From Candidatus Methylobacter titanis (GTDB lineage: Bacteria > Pseudomonadota > Gammaproteobacteria > Methylococcales > Methylomonadaceae), in the NCBI GenBank assembly GCA_029946125.1, contig JAQSDX010000005.1:27313-91312 (forward strand): DNA of 64,000 nucleotides, in the 5' to 3' direction. Shown piece after piece: positions 1 to 9,728 of this stretch. The position numbers and the translations under genes are program-made. A model generated the notes under the pieces. The model made no database searches. It was not told the origin of the DNA and was given only the letters and a program-made list of their open reading frames with translations. Numbering within the stretch: the first letter of the stretch is position 1; every line of letters begins with the position of its first letter.

Positions 1-127
1 CCAGTTTCATCAGTTAAGCTTTTCCGTACGATTTCAGGTGCCGCTATTATAAACACAAGCGTAAACGTAAGAGTTTGTGCAAAAAAAAGATATAATTAAT
101 TATTTTTAATTTAATGAGGAACATAAA

Positions 128-799
128 ATGAATGAAAACTGGATTGCGCCTTCTATCCTGTCAGCTAATTTCGCCAAATTGGGTGAAGAGGTTGATAACG
201 TTTTAAAAGCGGGTGCCGATGTGGTGCATTTTGATGTCATGGATAACCATTTCGTGCCTAACCTGACTATCGGGCCTTTGGTTTGCGAAGCGTTGAGAAA
301 ACACGGCGTTACCGCACCGATTGACGTACATTTGATGGTTGAGCCGGTTGACCGTCTTATTCCCGACTTTGCTAAAGCCGGCGCCAGCATTATTACCTTC
401 CATCCCGAAGCCTCCGTGCATATCGACCGCACCCTGCAATTGATCAAAGATTGTGGCTGCAAGGCTGGATTGGTATTTAACCCTGGCACACCGCTGCATT
501 ATCTGGATTATGTGATGGATAAGCTGGACATGATTTTGTTGATGTCGGTCAACCCCGGCTTTGGCGGTCAGTCGTTCATTCCTTCGGCGCTGGATAAATT
601 AAGGCTGGTCAGAAAAAGAATCGACGACAGCGGTTTGGCTATTCGTCTGGAAATCGACGGCGGCGTTAAAGTCGACAATATCCGCGACATTAAAGCGGCG
701 GGTGCCGATACTTTCGTCGCAGGTTCAGCGATTTTCAGCCAGCCGGATTATAAAAAAGTGATCGATGAAATGCGTGCTGAATTGGCTAAAGCGGTTTAA
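128..799 (+). CDS. rpe: Ribulose-phosphate 3-epimerase
   Basis: Interconverts ribulose 5-phosphate and xylulose 5-phosphate in the cytosol (pentose phosphate and, in methylotrophs, ribulose monophosphate cycles). The 223-residue TIM barrel has the family metal/catalytic elements: [12 protein letters not shown] at about 34-45, DVHLMVE at about 66-72 and the LEIDGGV loop near 175, whose Asp is the second acid/base. Length is normal for the family. A GAGGA ribosome site lies 8 bases before the ATG. A TATAAT at 91-96 could be a -10 box, but I see no good -35. It stands before trpE, as rpe does near trp genes in many gammaproteobacteria. Confidence 0.96.
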   Translation: MNENWIAPSILSANFAKLGEEVDNVLKAGADVVHFDVMDNHFVPNLTIGPLVCEALRKHGVTAPIDVHLMVEPVDRLIPDFAKAGASIITFHPEASVHIDRTLQLIKDCGCKAGLVFNPGTPLHYLDYVMDKLDMILLMSVNPGFGGQSFIPSALDKLRLVRKRIDDSGLAIRLEIDGGVKVDNIRDIKAAGADTFVAGSAIFSQPDYKKVIDEMRAELAKAV

Positions 800-1157
800 A
801 GATTAGTTTAGGGCGGTTATCGTTCCAGCGCTCGTCTTGATACATATCTCGAAGTAGGCCGGAATAAGGCTATCGAAGCGCGTAGCGCGAAATAGCGTTT
901 CCGGCCTACGCAACTATTTTTCATTATATGGATGAAGCAATCAAGTCATTGCAATATCAAAATCATGATATGAAGCTTGGTAAATAGTATTGGCGTCGCA
1001 CGAGTTAATTAAGAAAGAAAAAGTAGCAGAGTTAAAGTCTCTTATAAAGGCAAGATTAATATTGAAATAGATATTGATTCGCTTAGAAACAGAAATACAT
1101 AGGTTGATCGATAAAATTATTTTGACACGATAACGCTACACACATTGAATAACAAAA
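800..1157. other. Gap of 358 bases between rpe and trpE
   Basis: Holds one REP-like inverted repeat near its start (854-909). The rest, from about 920 to 1157, is AT-rich with many stops. I found no gene, no tryptophan-rich leader peptide and no convincing attenuator ahead of trpE. Confidence 0.6.
854..909. repeat. REP-like inverted repeat after rpe
   Basis: Arms GTAGGCCGGA (854-863) and TCCGGCCTAC (900-909) enclose a GC-rich spacer holding a smaller CGCGTAGCGCG palindrome. The form is that of intergenic REP elements. It may also serve as 3' mRNA protection for rpe, but there is no T-run to make it an intrinsic terminator. Confidence 0.7.
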
Positions 1158-2645
1158 ATGACCCCAGAACAATTCACTCACTATGCCCGGCAGGGCTACA
1201 ACCGCATCCCGATTTGCCGCGAAGTGCTGGCTGATTTGGATACGCCCTTGAGCGCCTATCTGAAACTGGCTGACGGCGCTTATTCCTATTTATTTGAATC
1301 GGTGCATGGCGGCGAGCAGTGGGGTCGTTATTCGATCATCGGTCTGCCCTGCAAGACCATCGTGAAAATTACCGGCAATCAAATCCGTCTGGAACAAGAC
1401 GGCGAACTGCTGGAAACGCTCAATCACGATAATCCGCTGATCTGGATAGAGCAGTTTAAAGAACGCTACAACGTTCCCGATATTGACACTCTGCCCCGGT
1501 TTAACGGCGGCCTAGTCGGCTATTTCGGCTATGAAACCATCGGCTATATCGAGCCGAAGTTGCGTGGCACAGCAAAGCCCGACCCGCTGGGCAATCCGGA
1601 TATTCTGCTGATGGTGTCCGAAGACATGCTGGTGTTCGACAACCTGTCCGGCAAAATGCTGCTGCTGACTCACGCCAATCCCGAAGAAGCCGATGCCTAT
1701 AACCGTGCCGTCGCACGGGTCGATGGTTTGGCCGTCAAACTACGCGAACTACAAGCCAAGCCGGTAAAGAACCAGACCCACAACAAAGTCGAAGAGTCCG
1801 ATTTTATCTCCGGCTTTACCCAACAGGGCTATGAAGATGCAGTACTGAAAGCCAAAGAATACATCACCGACGGCGACATCATGCAGGTGGTGTTATCGCA
1901 ACGCATGTCCATCCCCTACACCGCCTCGCCGCTTAATTTATACCGGGCTTTGCGTTGTTTGAATCCTTCGCCGTACATGTTTTACCTGAACCTGGACGAT
2001 TTCCATATCGTCGGCTCGTCGCCGGAAATTCTGGTCAGACTGGAAGACAACATGGTCACGGTCCGCCCGATTGCCGGTACCCGCCGTCGTGGCGAAACGC
2101 CGGAACAGGATCTTGAACTGGAAAAAGAGCTGCTGGCCGATCCCAAAGAACTGGCCGAGCATTTGATGCTGATCGACTTGGGCCGCAATGATGTCGGCCG
2201 GGTCGCGGAAATCGGCACGGTGCAGTTGACCGATAAAATGATCGTCGAACGCTATTCGCATGTGATGCATATTGTCTCCAACGTTACCGGCCAGTTACAG
2301 CGAGGCGACAACGCCTTTGACGTGCTGGCAGCGACTTTTCCCGCCGGTACCGTCAGCGGCGCGCCGAAAATACGCGCGATGGAAATTATCGACGAACTCG
2401 AACCCGTCAAGCGCGGCGTTTATGCGGGCGCAGTCGGCTACATAGCCTGGTCGGGCAACCTGGATACCGCCATCGCGATCAGGACTGCCGTGATCAAAAA
2501 CAATATGTTACATATACAAGCCGGTGCCGGTATCGTTTACGATTCAGTGCCCAGAAACGAATGGGATGAGACCATGAATAAAGGCCGCGCAATATTCCGC
2601 GCTGTGAGTATGGTCGAAGCAGGTTTGGACGGAGAGCAATCATGA
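1158..2645 (+). CDS. trpE: Anthranilate synthase component I
   Basis: Makes anthranilate from chorismate using ammonia delivered by TrpG, the first step of tryptophan synthesis. The N-terminal Anth_synt_I_N domain carries the regulatory motif [18 protein letters not shown] (about 46-63), including the Ser of the tryptophan feedback site. The C-terminal chorismate-binding domain (about 225-485) has [12 protein letters not shown] and [10 protein letters not shown]. The 495-residue length is typical. The stop overlaps the trpG start by four bases (ATGA), so the subunits are translationally coupled. Feedback inhibition by tryptophan is expected from the conserved site. Confidence 0.97.
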   Translation: MTPEQFTHYARQGYNRIPICREVLADLDTPLSAYLKLADGAYSYLFESVHGGEQWGRYSIIGLPCKTIVKITGNQIRLEQDGELLETLNHDNPLIWIEQFKERYNVPDIDTLPRFNGGLVGYFGYETIGYIEPKLRGTAKPDPLGNPDILLMVSEDMLVFDNLSGKMLLLTHANPEEADAYNRAVARVDGLAVKLRELQAKPVKNQTHNKVEESDFISGFTQQGYEDAVLKAKEYITDGDIMQVVLSQRMSIPYTASPLNLYRALRCLNPSPYMFYLNLDDFHIVGSSPEILVRLEDNMVTVRPIAGTRRRGETPEQDLELEKELLADPKELAEHLMLIDLGRNDVGRVAEIGTVQLTDKMIVERYSHVMHIVSNVTGQLQRGDNAFDVLAATFPAGTVSGAPKIRAMEIIDELEPVKRGVYAGAVGYIAWSGNLDTAIAIRTAVIKNNMLHIQAGAGIVYDSVPRNEWDETMNKGRAIFRAVSMVEAGLDGEQS

Positions 2646-3232
2646 GTGCAGTTAAAGTGGTCATGGTCGATAACTACGACTCGTTCACTTACAACCTGGT
2701 GCAATATTTCGGCGAGTTAGGCGCTGACGTGACCGTGGTGCGTAACGATCAGGTGAGTATCGAAGACCTGGAAAAGCTTGCGCCCGATAAACTGGTAATT
2801 TCCCCCGGTCCCTGCACCCCCAAGGAAGCCGGTATCTCGGTTGCAGCGATCTTAAAGTTTGCAGGAAAAATTCCTATCCTGGGTGTTTGTCTGGGACACC
2901 AAAGTATCGGTTACGCGTTCGGCGGCCATATCGTCCATGCCAAAAGCATCATGCACGGTAAAACCTCGCCGGTTTATCATCAGAATCAAGGCGTATTTAA
3001 AGGGCTTAATAACCCGTTTATAGCCACCCGTTATCATTCGCTGGTTATCGAACAGGCGACCTTGCCCGATTGTCTGGAAATAACCGCCTGGACGCAGGAC
3101 GAAGCGGGAAAGCTGGATGAAATCATGGGTGTAAGGCACAAACAGCTGGATATTGAGGGCGTGCAATTTCATCCCGAGTCGATTTTGACTGAGCATGGGC
3201 ATGATTTGTTGAGGAATTTTTTGGAAAGGTGA
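2642..3232 (+). CDS. trpG: Anthranilate synthase component II (glutamine amidotransferase)
   Basis: Class I glutamine amidotransferase that feeds ammonia to TrpE. The nucleophile elbow [10 protein letters not shown] puts Cys at about 83, and the His-Glu pair is in [13 protein letters not shown] near the C-terminus. [16 protein letters not shown] at the N-terminus is diagnostic of the TrpG/PabA family. At 196 residues it is a stand-alone subunit, not fused to TrpD. trpD and trpC do not follow; the next genes are a DUF4160/DUF2442 pair. It might also serve PabB in folate synthesis, as in several bacteria with a single amphibolic subunit. Confidence 0.95.
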   Translation: MSAVKVVMVDNYDSFTYNLVQYFGELGADVTVVRNDQVSIEDLEKLAPDKLVISPGPCTPKEAGISVAAILKFAGKIPILGVCLGHQSIGYAFGGHIVHAKSIMHGKTSPVYHQNQGVFKGLNNPFIATRYHSLVIEQATLPDCLEITAWTQDEAGKLDEIMGVRHKQLDIEGVQFHPESILTEHGHDLLRNFLER

Positions 3233-3276
3233 TTGTTAGTCACTCCCGCGTTACGGACCTGAGATTGAGTGCCTAA

Positions 3277-3516
3277 ATGAGCCCAACAGTATTTAAAGAA
3301 AATGGCTATCGGTTCTTTTTCTTCTCCAGAGAAGAACCAAGAATGCATGTCCATATTGTTTCGGGAGACGGAGAGGCTAAATTCTGGCTGGAACCGGAAA
3401 TTGAATTGGCTAGAAATTATCAATACTCAAGAAAGCAGTTAAAAGAAATCGAATCACTTCTGGAGGCACATTACAATGAGCTTATTAGCGCATGGCAACA
3501 GCACTTCCCCGGTTGA
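3277..3516 (+). CDS. DUF4160 domain protein
   Basis: A 79-residue protein with the DUF4160 signature: SPTVFKENGYRFFFFSREEPR, then a conserved HVHIVSGDGEAKFWLEP core. The function is not established. Genes of this family are usually paired with a DUF2442 gene, as here, where the two overlap by 41 bases. The pairing resembles toxin-antitoxin modules, but this is inference. There is no obvious promoter apart from trpG read-through; the ATG is 45 bases after the trpG stop. Confidence 0.8.
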   Translation: MSPTVFKENGYRFFFFSREEPRMHVHIVSGDGEAKFWLEPEIELARNYQYSRKQLKEIESLLEAHYNELISAWQQHFPG

Positions 3517-3742
3517 AGTTACGCATATTTCAACCCACGGGGTCTGGCTGCTGACTGATGATGAAGAATTATTCATGTCCTATGACGATTTCCCGTGGTT
3601 TAAAAGTCAGCAGATTAAATCGGTCATTCATGTTGAAGAGCAATCGCCGGGGCACTTTTATTGGCCAGATATTGATGTGGATTTAACGCTGGAAATCATC
3701 AGGCATCCAGAACGCTTTCCATTGCAGGCAAAAAGTCCCTAA
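3476..3742 (+). CDS. DUF2442 domain protein
   Basis: An 88-residue protein of the DUF2442 type, with motifs such as STHGVWLLTDDEELFMSYDDFPWF and a C-terminal WPDIDVDLTLEIIRHPERF. It starts inside the end of the DUF4160 gene in another frame (41-base overlap), which points to translational coupling. An AGGCAC ribosome site lies just upstream. The partner role is unproven. Homologous pairs are common in mobile or dispensable regions, so the pair may be a later insertion between trpG and the next gene. Confidence 0.8.
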   Translation: MSLLAHGNSTSPVEVTHISTHGVWLLTDDEELFMSYDDFPWFKSQQIKSVIHVEEQSPGHFYWPDIDVDLTLEIIRHPERFPLQAKSP

Positions 3743-3775
3743 CGAAAGACAATAACACATCAGCTGAAAGCATCA

Positions 3776-3872
3776 AACCACGAAGGACACGAAGAAAAAA
3801 TGCCGTGTTTTTCGTGTCTCGGCAACTGCTCCCTGCGTTGCTCTACCTTCTGCATCCGTGCAGTCGTTCGCG
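3776..3872. repeat. Dispersed repeat family D, copy 1
   Basis: Contains CCACGAAGGACACGAAG, then a TTCGTGTCTCGGCAACTG core followed by GCGTTGCTCTACC and GTGCAGTCGTTCG. Near-identical sequence recurs at 27436-27500, and in a diverged form at 46548-46652. Read on the plus strand, this copy and the second both give the same peptide (FVSRQLL.ALLYLLHPC), which makes a false extension in front of the next gene. Confidence 0.8.
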
Positions 3873-3894
3873 ATTAACAAATCAGGAGTGCATC

Positions 3895-6800
3895 ATGAGT
3901 CGTATCGTCTGGCTATTCTTAAGCGTAGCATTGTTTACATCCGCCACTCAGGCAAAGCCGTTAACCCCGGAACAGGTGCCGGAACCGCTTAAACCCTGGA
4001 TAGCCTGGGTGTTGCAGGATAGCCCTGAACCCGTCTGCCCTTTTATCTACAACAGTTATGAGCAAAAACGCTGTAGCTGGCCTACTCAAACCCAACTGAA
4101 TTTAACGGCCGAAAAAGGCGTTTTTTCGATGAGCTGGACGGTGTATCAGGACAGCTGGATCAGCTTGCCGGGCGATAAAACACACTGGCCGCTGAATGTG
4201 ACGGTTGATAACAAAACCGCTCTGGTCATGGATAAAAACGGTGACCCCTCGATTAAACTGGCTGCGGGCTCGCAGCATCAAATTAATGGCGAGTTCTTCT
4301 GGGCCGCTATGCCGGATAACTTAAAAGTACCCGGCGATACCGGGCTGATTGAGCTGCGTATTAATGGCGCTATCATACCGACACCGACCATAAGAAACGG
4401 ACAGCTGTGGCTAAAGGAAAGCGAGACAGGTTTAAAGAAGCCGGAAAATATCCAGAACAATCTGGATATTCAGCTATTTCGAAAAATCACCGACGAAGTG
4501 CCCGTGCAGGTTTTAATCCGGCTGGTGCTGGAAGTCTCCGGCGAGCAGCGTGAAATCAAATTGCCCAAGCCCATGCTGGACGGTTTTATTCCGCTGAGTT
4601 TGCAAAGTCCGTTGCCCGCCCGATTGGAACCCGACGGACAGTTATTGGTTCAACTGCGTCCCGGCCGCTGGCAGATCGACATACTGGCCAGAAACAGCAA
4701 AGAACTGAATGAACTCCCGCTCAAGGGCGACCGGCCGGTCGCCTCTACCGAACCGCCGGTCGTTGCTGCTGACCAAGGCATCCATTGGCCGGAGTCGGAA
4801 ATCTGGTCGTTTGAAGCCCGTCCGCAACTGCGCGTGGTTGAAATCGAACATCTCAGCGCCATAGATCCCAGCCTGACCAATTTGCCTGACGACTGGAAAA
4901 ACCTCCCGGCCTATAAAATCAATCAAGGTCAGGCTATGGGTTTTAAAACCCTACGCCGGGGCGACCCGGAACCTGAGCCCAATCAACTCAATCTATCCAG
5001 AAAGCTATGGCTGGATTTTGACGGATCAGGCTATACCGTCAATGACATCATCACCGGCAAGATGACCCGCGGCTGGCGGCTGAACAGCTTGCCGCAAACG
5101 CAGTTGGGAAGAGTTACTTTAAACGGTAGTAACCAGTTTATTACCCAGGACAAATCCGGCAAGCAAGGTGTTGAAGTCAGAAGCGGCACGATAACGCTGG
5201 ATGCCGATAGCCGCGCCGTCGGTGCCGTCAGCTCTGTCAGCGCGGTGGGTTGGGAGCAGGATTTTCACACGGTCAGCGCCGAACTGAACCTGCCGCCGGG
5301 TTGGCGTTTGCTGGCGGCCAGCGGCGTGGACAATGTGCCTGACAGCTGGATTTCCCGCTGGACCTTGCTGGACTTGTTTGTGGTGTTAATTGCCGCGCTG
5401 GCAACAGGCAGGCTGTGGAATCCCTATTGGGGCTTTCTCGCCTTGGTAACACTGGTATTAATCTGGCATGAACCCGGTGCGCCTCAATTCGTCTGGCTGA
5501 ATATTCTGGCCGCAACCGCATTGATTAGGGTATTACCGCAAGGCAGGTTCTTAAAATTTATCAACGGGTATCGCTATGCTTTCTGGCTGGCGTTAATCGT
5601 GATGACCTTGCCTTTTATGGTGGAGCAGATACGTACCGGGCTTTATCCGCAACTGGAAAAACCCGCTCAAGCGATCAATATGCCCGGCTTCCAGGATAGC
5701 GGTATGCTTGGAAGAGTGGCACAAATGAGTGTACCGGCTCCGGCCTCTGAAGCGATCAACGAGATGAAAGCAAAAGTATTAAGAAGATCGATGTCATCCG
5801 ATTCCGCAGCGTATTATGGCGCTACAGATCAAGCGGTCGACTTCGACCGCATCGACCCTAAAGCCAAAGTGCAGACCGGGCCCGGCTTGCCGCAATGGCA
5901 ATGGAACAAGGTCATGTTGTCATGGAACGGTTCGGTTGATGCCCGGCAACAGCTGCACTTATGGTATTTAACGCCGACGCTGACTCTGCTGCTCAATTTC
6001 GTCCGCGTGATTCTAGTCGTGGTGCTGGCCTTGCTGATGTTCGGCGTTGCCGAAAAATTCAAGTTTACAACCGCTAAATCAGCGACGCCTTTGCTGCTGT
6101 GGTTTTTGCTGTTGCCGATGCTGTCGTTGCCGTCAGCCAAAGTCTATGCCGAACTTCCGGACAAGGCTTTACTGGACGAACTCAGAAGCCGACTGCTGGA
6201 AAAACCGGTACCGCCGGACTGCTTGCCGGGCTGTGCGCAAATCCCGCAGATGAAAATAGCCATTACCGACAAGGAACTGACTATTTCTCTGCAAATTCAT
6301 GCCCAGCAATCCGTGGCGATTCCGTTACCGGCCGAATATGAGCAATGGTTTCCTAATCAAATTCTGGTTGACGGCAAAACAGCGCCAGGGCTGTATCGCG
6401 ATAATAACGGCTTGTGGATTAACTTAGGCGAAGGCGAACATCACGTCGTGCTGAGCGGAGCTGTGCCCTCATTAAGCAAATTCACGCTGCCGTTACCGTT
6501 AAAACCGAACTGGGTCAGCATTCAGAATACTGGTTGGCAAGTTATCGGCCTACAGGAAAACAGCCAGGTTGACGATCAACTGCAATTTAGCCGGATAAAT
6601 CAAACCAAACAACAGCAAGGCGACCCGTTAGAGCGCATAAGCGAATTCGTCCTGGAGCCGGGCGCGTTGCCGCCGTTTGTCAGGATTGAGCGCATCCTGC
6701 AACTGGGTTTGGACTGGCGCGTCGTCACCCGGATCATCCGAGTTTCGCCGGCCGATTCCGCCGTGGTATTGGCCGTGCCCTTGTTGCCGGGCGAGTCGGT

Positions 6801-8058
6801 TACCAGTGCAGGCATCCACGTTAAAGACGGCAAAGCCGAGGTCAATATCCCTGCCCGGCAAACCGAACTGCAATGGGAATCGACGCTGGAAAAATCGGAA
6901 CAAATCGATGTTGTCGCCACTCAAACCGAGCAATGGATAGAAGTGTTGCAAGCGGATATAAGCCCCATCTGGCATATTGAAACTTCCGGCATCGCGATGA
7001 TCCACCTGAATAACGAAGGACAATGGCTGCCTGAATGGCATCCCTGGCCCGGAGAGAAAATCACCCTGCACATAACCAGGCCGGAGGCGGTAGAAGGGCA
7101 AACCCTGACCATCGACAACAGCCGCTTAAGCATTAAGCCGGGACAGCGCACTCAGGAAGCCGAATTAAACCTTAATTTAAGAAGCTCGCAAGGCTCGCAG
7201 CACACGCTGATCCTGCCGGAAAATGCGGTGTTACAAAGCGTCGCTATTAATGGACAGATTCAGCCGATCAGGCAGGATGGCAGCAAGCTCACCTTGCCGA
7301 TTAATCCCGGCAAGCAGCAAGTCTCAATCAGCTGGCGGGAAGCGACCGGCATAAGCGGCATCATGAGGACGCCGCAGGTCGACTTGGGAACGGTGAGTGT
7401 CAACGCCAACCTGCATATCGGCCTGGGTCAGGATCGTTGGGTATTATTTACGCTGGGGCCGAAAATGGGGCCTGCTGTGTTATTTTGGGGTGTGCTGATG
7501 GTTGTTTTTATGGTGTCGCTAGGTTTGGGCAAAATCCCGCTGACGCCTTTAAGAAACCGGCACTGGTTTTTGTTGTTGGTCGGGCTTAGCCAGATTCCGC
7601 TGCTGTCGGCAGGTCTGGTAATTGCGTGGTTAATGCTGTTAGGTTGGCGCAAGACCCAGCAGGCTTCGGACTTGCGTTATTTTAATGCCGTGCAAATTAT
7701 TATCGGCGGCTTAACCTTGGTCTCGCTGAGCCTGTTGTTTTTGGCGGTTGAGCAGGGTTTGTTGGGTTCGCCCGATATGCAGATCATCGGCAACCAGTCC
7801 TCGGCGTTCAACCTGAACTGGTACCAGGATAGAAGCCCGGCGACGTTGCCCATTGCGACGCTGATCTCGGTTCCGCTGATAGTGTACCGGTTATTGATGC
7901 TGGCCTGGTCGCTATGGTTGGCGGTGTCATTGCTCAACTGGCTGAAATGGGGCTGGGCGTGTTTTTCAAATAACGGGCTTTGGCATAAAAGCGTAGCTAA
8001 GAAGGAAACGGTAGTTGTTGAGCAGGGAGATAAATGGCTAGCCGATGATGAGCATTAA
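3895..8058 (+). CDS. Very large envelope-associated membrane protein of unknown function
   Basis: I do not recognise a named family. With the ATG at 3895, preceded by an AGGAG site, the product is 1387 residues and starts with a signal peptide (MSRIVWLFLSVALFTSATQAKP). A longer reading from 3805 only adds repeat-derived sequence. About 450 beta-rich residues follow, then a hydrophobic block (about 485-580) with two or three membrane segments. Two more segments lie around 690-760, another beta-rich domain spans about 770-1180, and a C-terminal cluster of about five helices ends the protein. The large soluble parts are probably periplasmic. It appears to stand alone, followed by a hairpin terminator. 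Confidence 0.85.
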   Translation: MSRIVWLFLSVALFTSATQAKPLTPEQVPEPLKPWIAWVLQDSPEPVCPFIYNSYEQKRCSWPTQTQLNLTAEKGVFSMSWTVYQDSWISLPGDKTHWPLNVTVDNKTALVMDKNGDPSIKLAAGSQHQINGEFFWAAMPDNLKVPGDTGLIELRINGAIIPTPTIRNGQLWLKESETGLKKPENIQNNLDIQLFRKITDEVPVQVLIRLVLEVSGEQREIKLPKPMLDGFIPLSLQSPLPARLEPDGQLLVQLRPGRWQIDILARNSKELNELPLKGDRPVASTEPPVVAADQGIHWPESEIWSFEARPQLRVVEIEHLSAIDPSLTNLPDDWKNLPAYKINQGQAMGFKTLRRGDPEPEPNQLNLSRKLWLDFDGSGYTVNDIITGKMTRGWRLNSLPQTQLGRVTLNGSNQFITQDKSGKQGVEVRSGTITLDADSRAVGAVSSVSAVGWEQDFHTVSAELNLPPGWRLLAASGVDNVPDSWISRWTLLDLFVVLIAALATGRLWNPYWGFLALVTLVLIWHEPGAPQFVWLNILAATALIRVLPQGRFLKFINGYRYAFWLALIVMTLPFMVEQIRTGLYPQLEKPAQAINMPGFQDSGMLGRVAQMSVPAPASEAINEMKAKVLRRSMSSDSAAYYGATDQAVDFDRIDPKAKVQTGPGLPQWQWNKVMLSWNGSVDARQQLHLWYLTPTLTLLLNFVRVILVVVLALLMFGVAEKFKFTTAKSATPLLLWFLLLPMLSLPSAKVYAELPDKALLDELRSRLLEKPVPPDCLPGCAQIPQMKIAITDKELTISLQIHAQQSVAIPLPAEYEQWFPNQILVDGKTAPGLYRDNNGLWINLGEGEHHVVLSGAVPSLSKFTLPLPLKPNWVSIQNTGWQVIGLQENSQVDDQLQFSRINQTKQQQGDPLERISEFVLEPGALPPFVRIERILQLGLDWRVVTRIIRVSPADSAVVLAVPLLPGESVTSAGIHVKDGKAEVNIPARQTELQWESTLEKSEQIDVVATQTEQWIEVLQADISPIWHIETSGIAMIHLNNEGQWLPEWHPWPGEKITLHITRPEAVEGQTLTIDNSRLSIKPGQRTQEAELNLNLRSSQGSQHTLILPENAVLQSVAINGQIQPIRQDGSKLTLPINPGKQQVSISWREATGISGIMRTPQVDLGTVSVNANLHIGLGQDRWVLFTLGPKMGPAVLFWGVLMVVFMVSLGLGKIPLTPLRNRHWFLLLVGLSQIPLLSAGLVIAWLMLLGWRKTQQASDLRYFNAVQIIIGGLTLVSLSLLFLAVEQGLLGSPDMQIIGNQSSAFNLNWYQDRSPATLPIATLISVPLIVYRLLMLAWSLWLAVSLLNWLKWGWACFSNNGLWHKSVAKKETVVVEQGDKWLADDEH

Positions 8059-8072
8059 ACATTATCGCCAAT

Positions 8073-8108
8073 ATAGGAGCGGGCAAAAGCCCGCTCCTAT
8101 ATTTTAAT
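8073..8108 (+). terminator. Intrinsic terminator after the large membrane protein
   Basis: A 12-bp perfect stem (ATAGGAGCGGGC / GCCCGCTCCTAT) with an AAAA loop is followed by ATTTTAATTT. The stem shares the TAGGAGCGGGC core of repeat family C (copies at 28541 and 41922), so the terminator may derive from that repeat. Confidence 0.7.
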
Positions 8109-8149
8109 TTCTGGAAAGCGAAGGACTCGTAAAATAGTGCTATTCGACG

Positions 8150-8593
8150 TTACTCGGCTCGTTCGACATCAAACACGGTGCCGCGAGCCGCAATAACTCT
8201 TACTTTGGTGTTAATATCGCAATCTTGTCCATGAACTTTCCAGATAGAATCATCGACTTTTATTTTGCCTTCGCCATTTTCTATCGGCTTATATAGGCTA
8301 AAAACTCTGCCGATGTATTGTTGTCCGCGTTTATTTAACAACGGGTGATCTGTTATCACGGGGTATTTTTTGCCATAAAGTCGCCAGAAGGTGATAGCAG
8401 AAATAGAGAGTACGGAAAAAATCAATGCCTGCAATTCGACACTCATTGAGGGTATCAGTAACAGCAGGCATCCGGTTACAAAGCTTGATGCCGCCAACCA
8501 CATAAAGAAAAAACCGGGGGCTAACAGTTCTATAACCAGAAGGACTAAAGCTAACTCCCACCAATTCCAAAAAAAAATCTCCAGCTCAGTCAT
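8150..8593 (-). CDS. NfeD family membrane protein
   Basis: A 147-residue short NfeD-like protein: two or three N-terminal membrane helices (WWELALVLLVIELLAPGFFFMW and following), then a C-terminal OB-fold domain of about 70 residues with the family GxxGxV-like pattern (RGQQYIGRVFSLYKPIENGEGKIKVDD, split here by text only). It lacks the serine-protease domain of long NfeD proteins. The ATG is one base past the stop of the upstream SPFH gene, the classic two-gene unit. By homology with QmcA/YbbK the pair is proposed to act in membrane microdomain organisation or quality control. Confidence 0.9.
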   Translation of the reverse strand: MTELEIFFWNWWELALVLLVIELLAPGFFFMWLAASSFVTGCLLLLIPSMSVELQALIFSVLSISAITFWRLYGKKYPVITDHPLLNKRGQQYIGRVFSLYKPIENGEGKIKVDDSIWKVHGQDCDINTKVRVIAARGTVFDVERAE

Positions 8594-8594
8594 C

Positions 8595-9506
8595 TTAGCT
8601 TTTTTTGCTCAAGGCTTCTTTAGCCAGTTCGCCAATGCCGCCAAGGGCGCCAATTACGCTGGATGAATCCAGCGGCATAAAAACCAGTTTGCTATTGTTA
8701 GACGCGCCAATATCTTTTAACGCTTCTATATATTTTTGCGCGACAAAATAATTGATCGCCTGGACATCGCCTTTACCGATGGCTTCCGACACCATTAACG
8801 TCGCTCTGGCTTCGGCCTGAGCCAAGCGTTCACGGGCATCGGCATCACGGTAGGAGGCTTCTTTGCGGCCTTCCGCTTCCAAAATGGCGGCCTGTTGTGC
8901 GCCTTCTGCGCGTAAAATCTCGGACTGTCTTAGACCTTCGGCTTCCAGAATCGATGCGCGTTTTAAACGCTCGGCTTTCATTTGTCTGCCCATGGCTTCG
9001 ACCAAATCTTTAGGCGGCGCAATGTCTTTTATTTCGATCCGGGTGACTTTGATGCCCCACGGCGTAGTGGCGTCATCGACAACGGACAGCAGCTTTGCGT
9101 TGATGTCATCCCGGCGCGACAGTAATTCATCCAGATCCATGGAACCCATGACCGTACGAATATTGGTCATCACCAAATTCAGAATGGCCCAATCCAGTTG
9201 GCGGACTTCATAAGCGGCTTTGGCAGCATCCATTACCTGGTAAAAAACCACGCCATCCACCGTCACCATCGCGTTATCTTTGGTAATAACTTCTTGCGAC
9301 GGCACATCCATCACTTGCTCCATCATGATCATTTTGTTGCCGATACGATCAATAATCGGCACGATAATGTTCAAGCCGGGCGTCAGTGTATTGATATATT
9401 TACCAAAACGCTCAACGGTGTATTCCATGCCCTGAGGAACCGATTTGACACTCATAAATACCACTAAGACAGCGAAAATTAACAATGCTAAAACAAAATT
9501 ATCCAT
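8595..9506 (-). CDS. qmcA: SPFH/Band 7 (stomatin/paraslipin) protein, QmcA-like
   Basis: A 303-residue stomatin-like protein: one N-terminal membrane anchor (about 3-20), the SPFH domain (about 20-200, with [15 protein letters not shown] and [13 protein letters not shown]), then an Ala/Glu-rich coiled coil (about 175-240, repeating ILEAEG units) and a C-terminal oligomerisation segment. It is expected to form large membrane-bound oligomers. It is first in the unit with the NfeD gene. tesA and ybbA-ybbP lie 2 kb away, as qmcA/ybbK and tesA/ybbAP do in Escherichia coli, which supports the symbol. Confidence 0.93.
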   Translation of the reverse strand: MDNFVLALLIFAVLVVFMSVKSVPQGMEYTVERFGKYINTLTPGLNIIVPIIDRIGNKMIMMEQVMDVPSQEVITKDNAMVTVDGVVFYQVMDAAKAAYEVRQLDWAILNLVMTNIRTVMGSMDLDELLSRRDDINAKLLSVVDDATTPWGIKVTRIEIKDIAPPKDLVEAMGRQMKAERLKRASILEAEGLRQSEILRAEGAQQAAILEAEGRKEASYRDADARERLAQAEARATLMVSEAIGKGDVQAINYFVAQKYIEALKDIGASNNSKLVFMPLDSSSVIGALGGIGELAKEALSKKS

Positions 9507-9527
9507 ATAAATCCCTGATTTTCATGT

Positions 9528-9554
9528 AAAAAACTCTATATATAAGAGTTTTTT
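9528..9554. other. AT hairpin in the promoter region of the SPFH gene
   Basis: AAAAAACTCT and AGAGTTTTTT arms surround ATATATA, with a GACAC-N5-GTGTC dyad right after it (9555-9569). It lies upstream of the minus-strand SPFH gene and of the plus-strand small gene at 9729. It could be a bidirectional terminator or part of a promoter; I cannot decide. Confidence 0.4.
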
Positions 9555-9728
9555 TGACACGGAATGTGTCAATAAACAGCGAACAAATCGTATTTTATTA
9601 GCTGACTGAAAAAAGCAATGCTAAGAATTAAAGTAAAACCGTTAAAATAACATCGCGGCGTATTGCAAACAACCGCATAACTAATAATAATATAAATCTA
9701 TCTAAATGTAAGTTAACGAGTAATTATA

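Noticed and set aside
75..96. Sigma-70 promoter for rpe
   Set aside because: The TATAAT is good, but the only TTG-like -35 is ten bases away; spacing is wrong.
3805..3894. Longer start of the large membrane protein
   Set aside because: The extra 30 residues come from repeat family D; the signal peptide and ribosome site fit ATG 3895.
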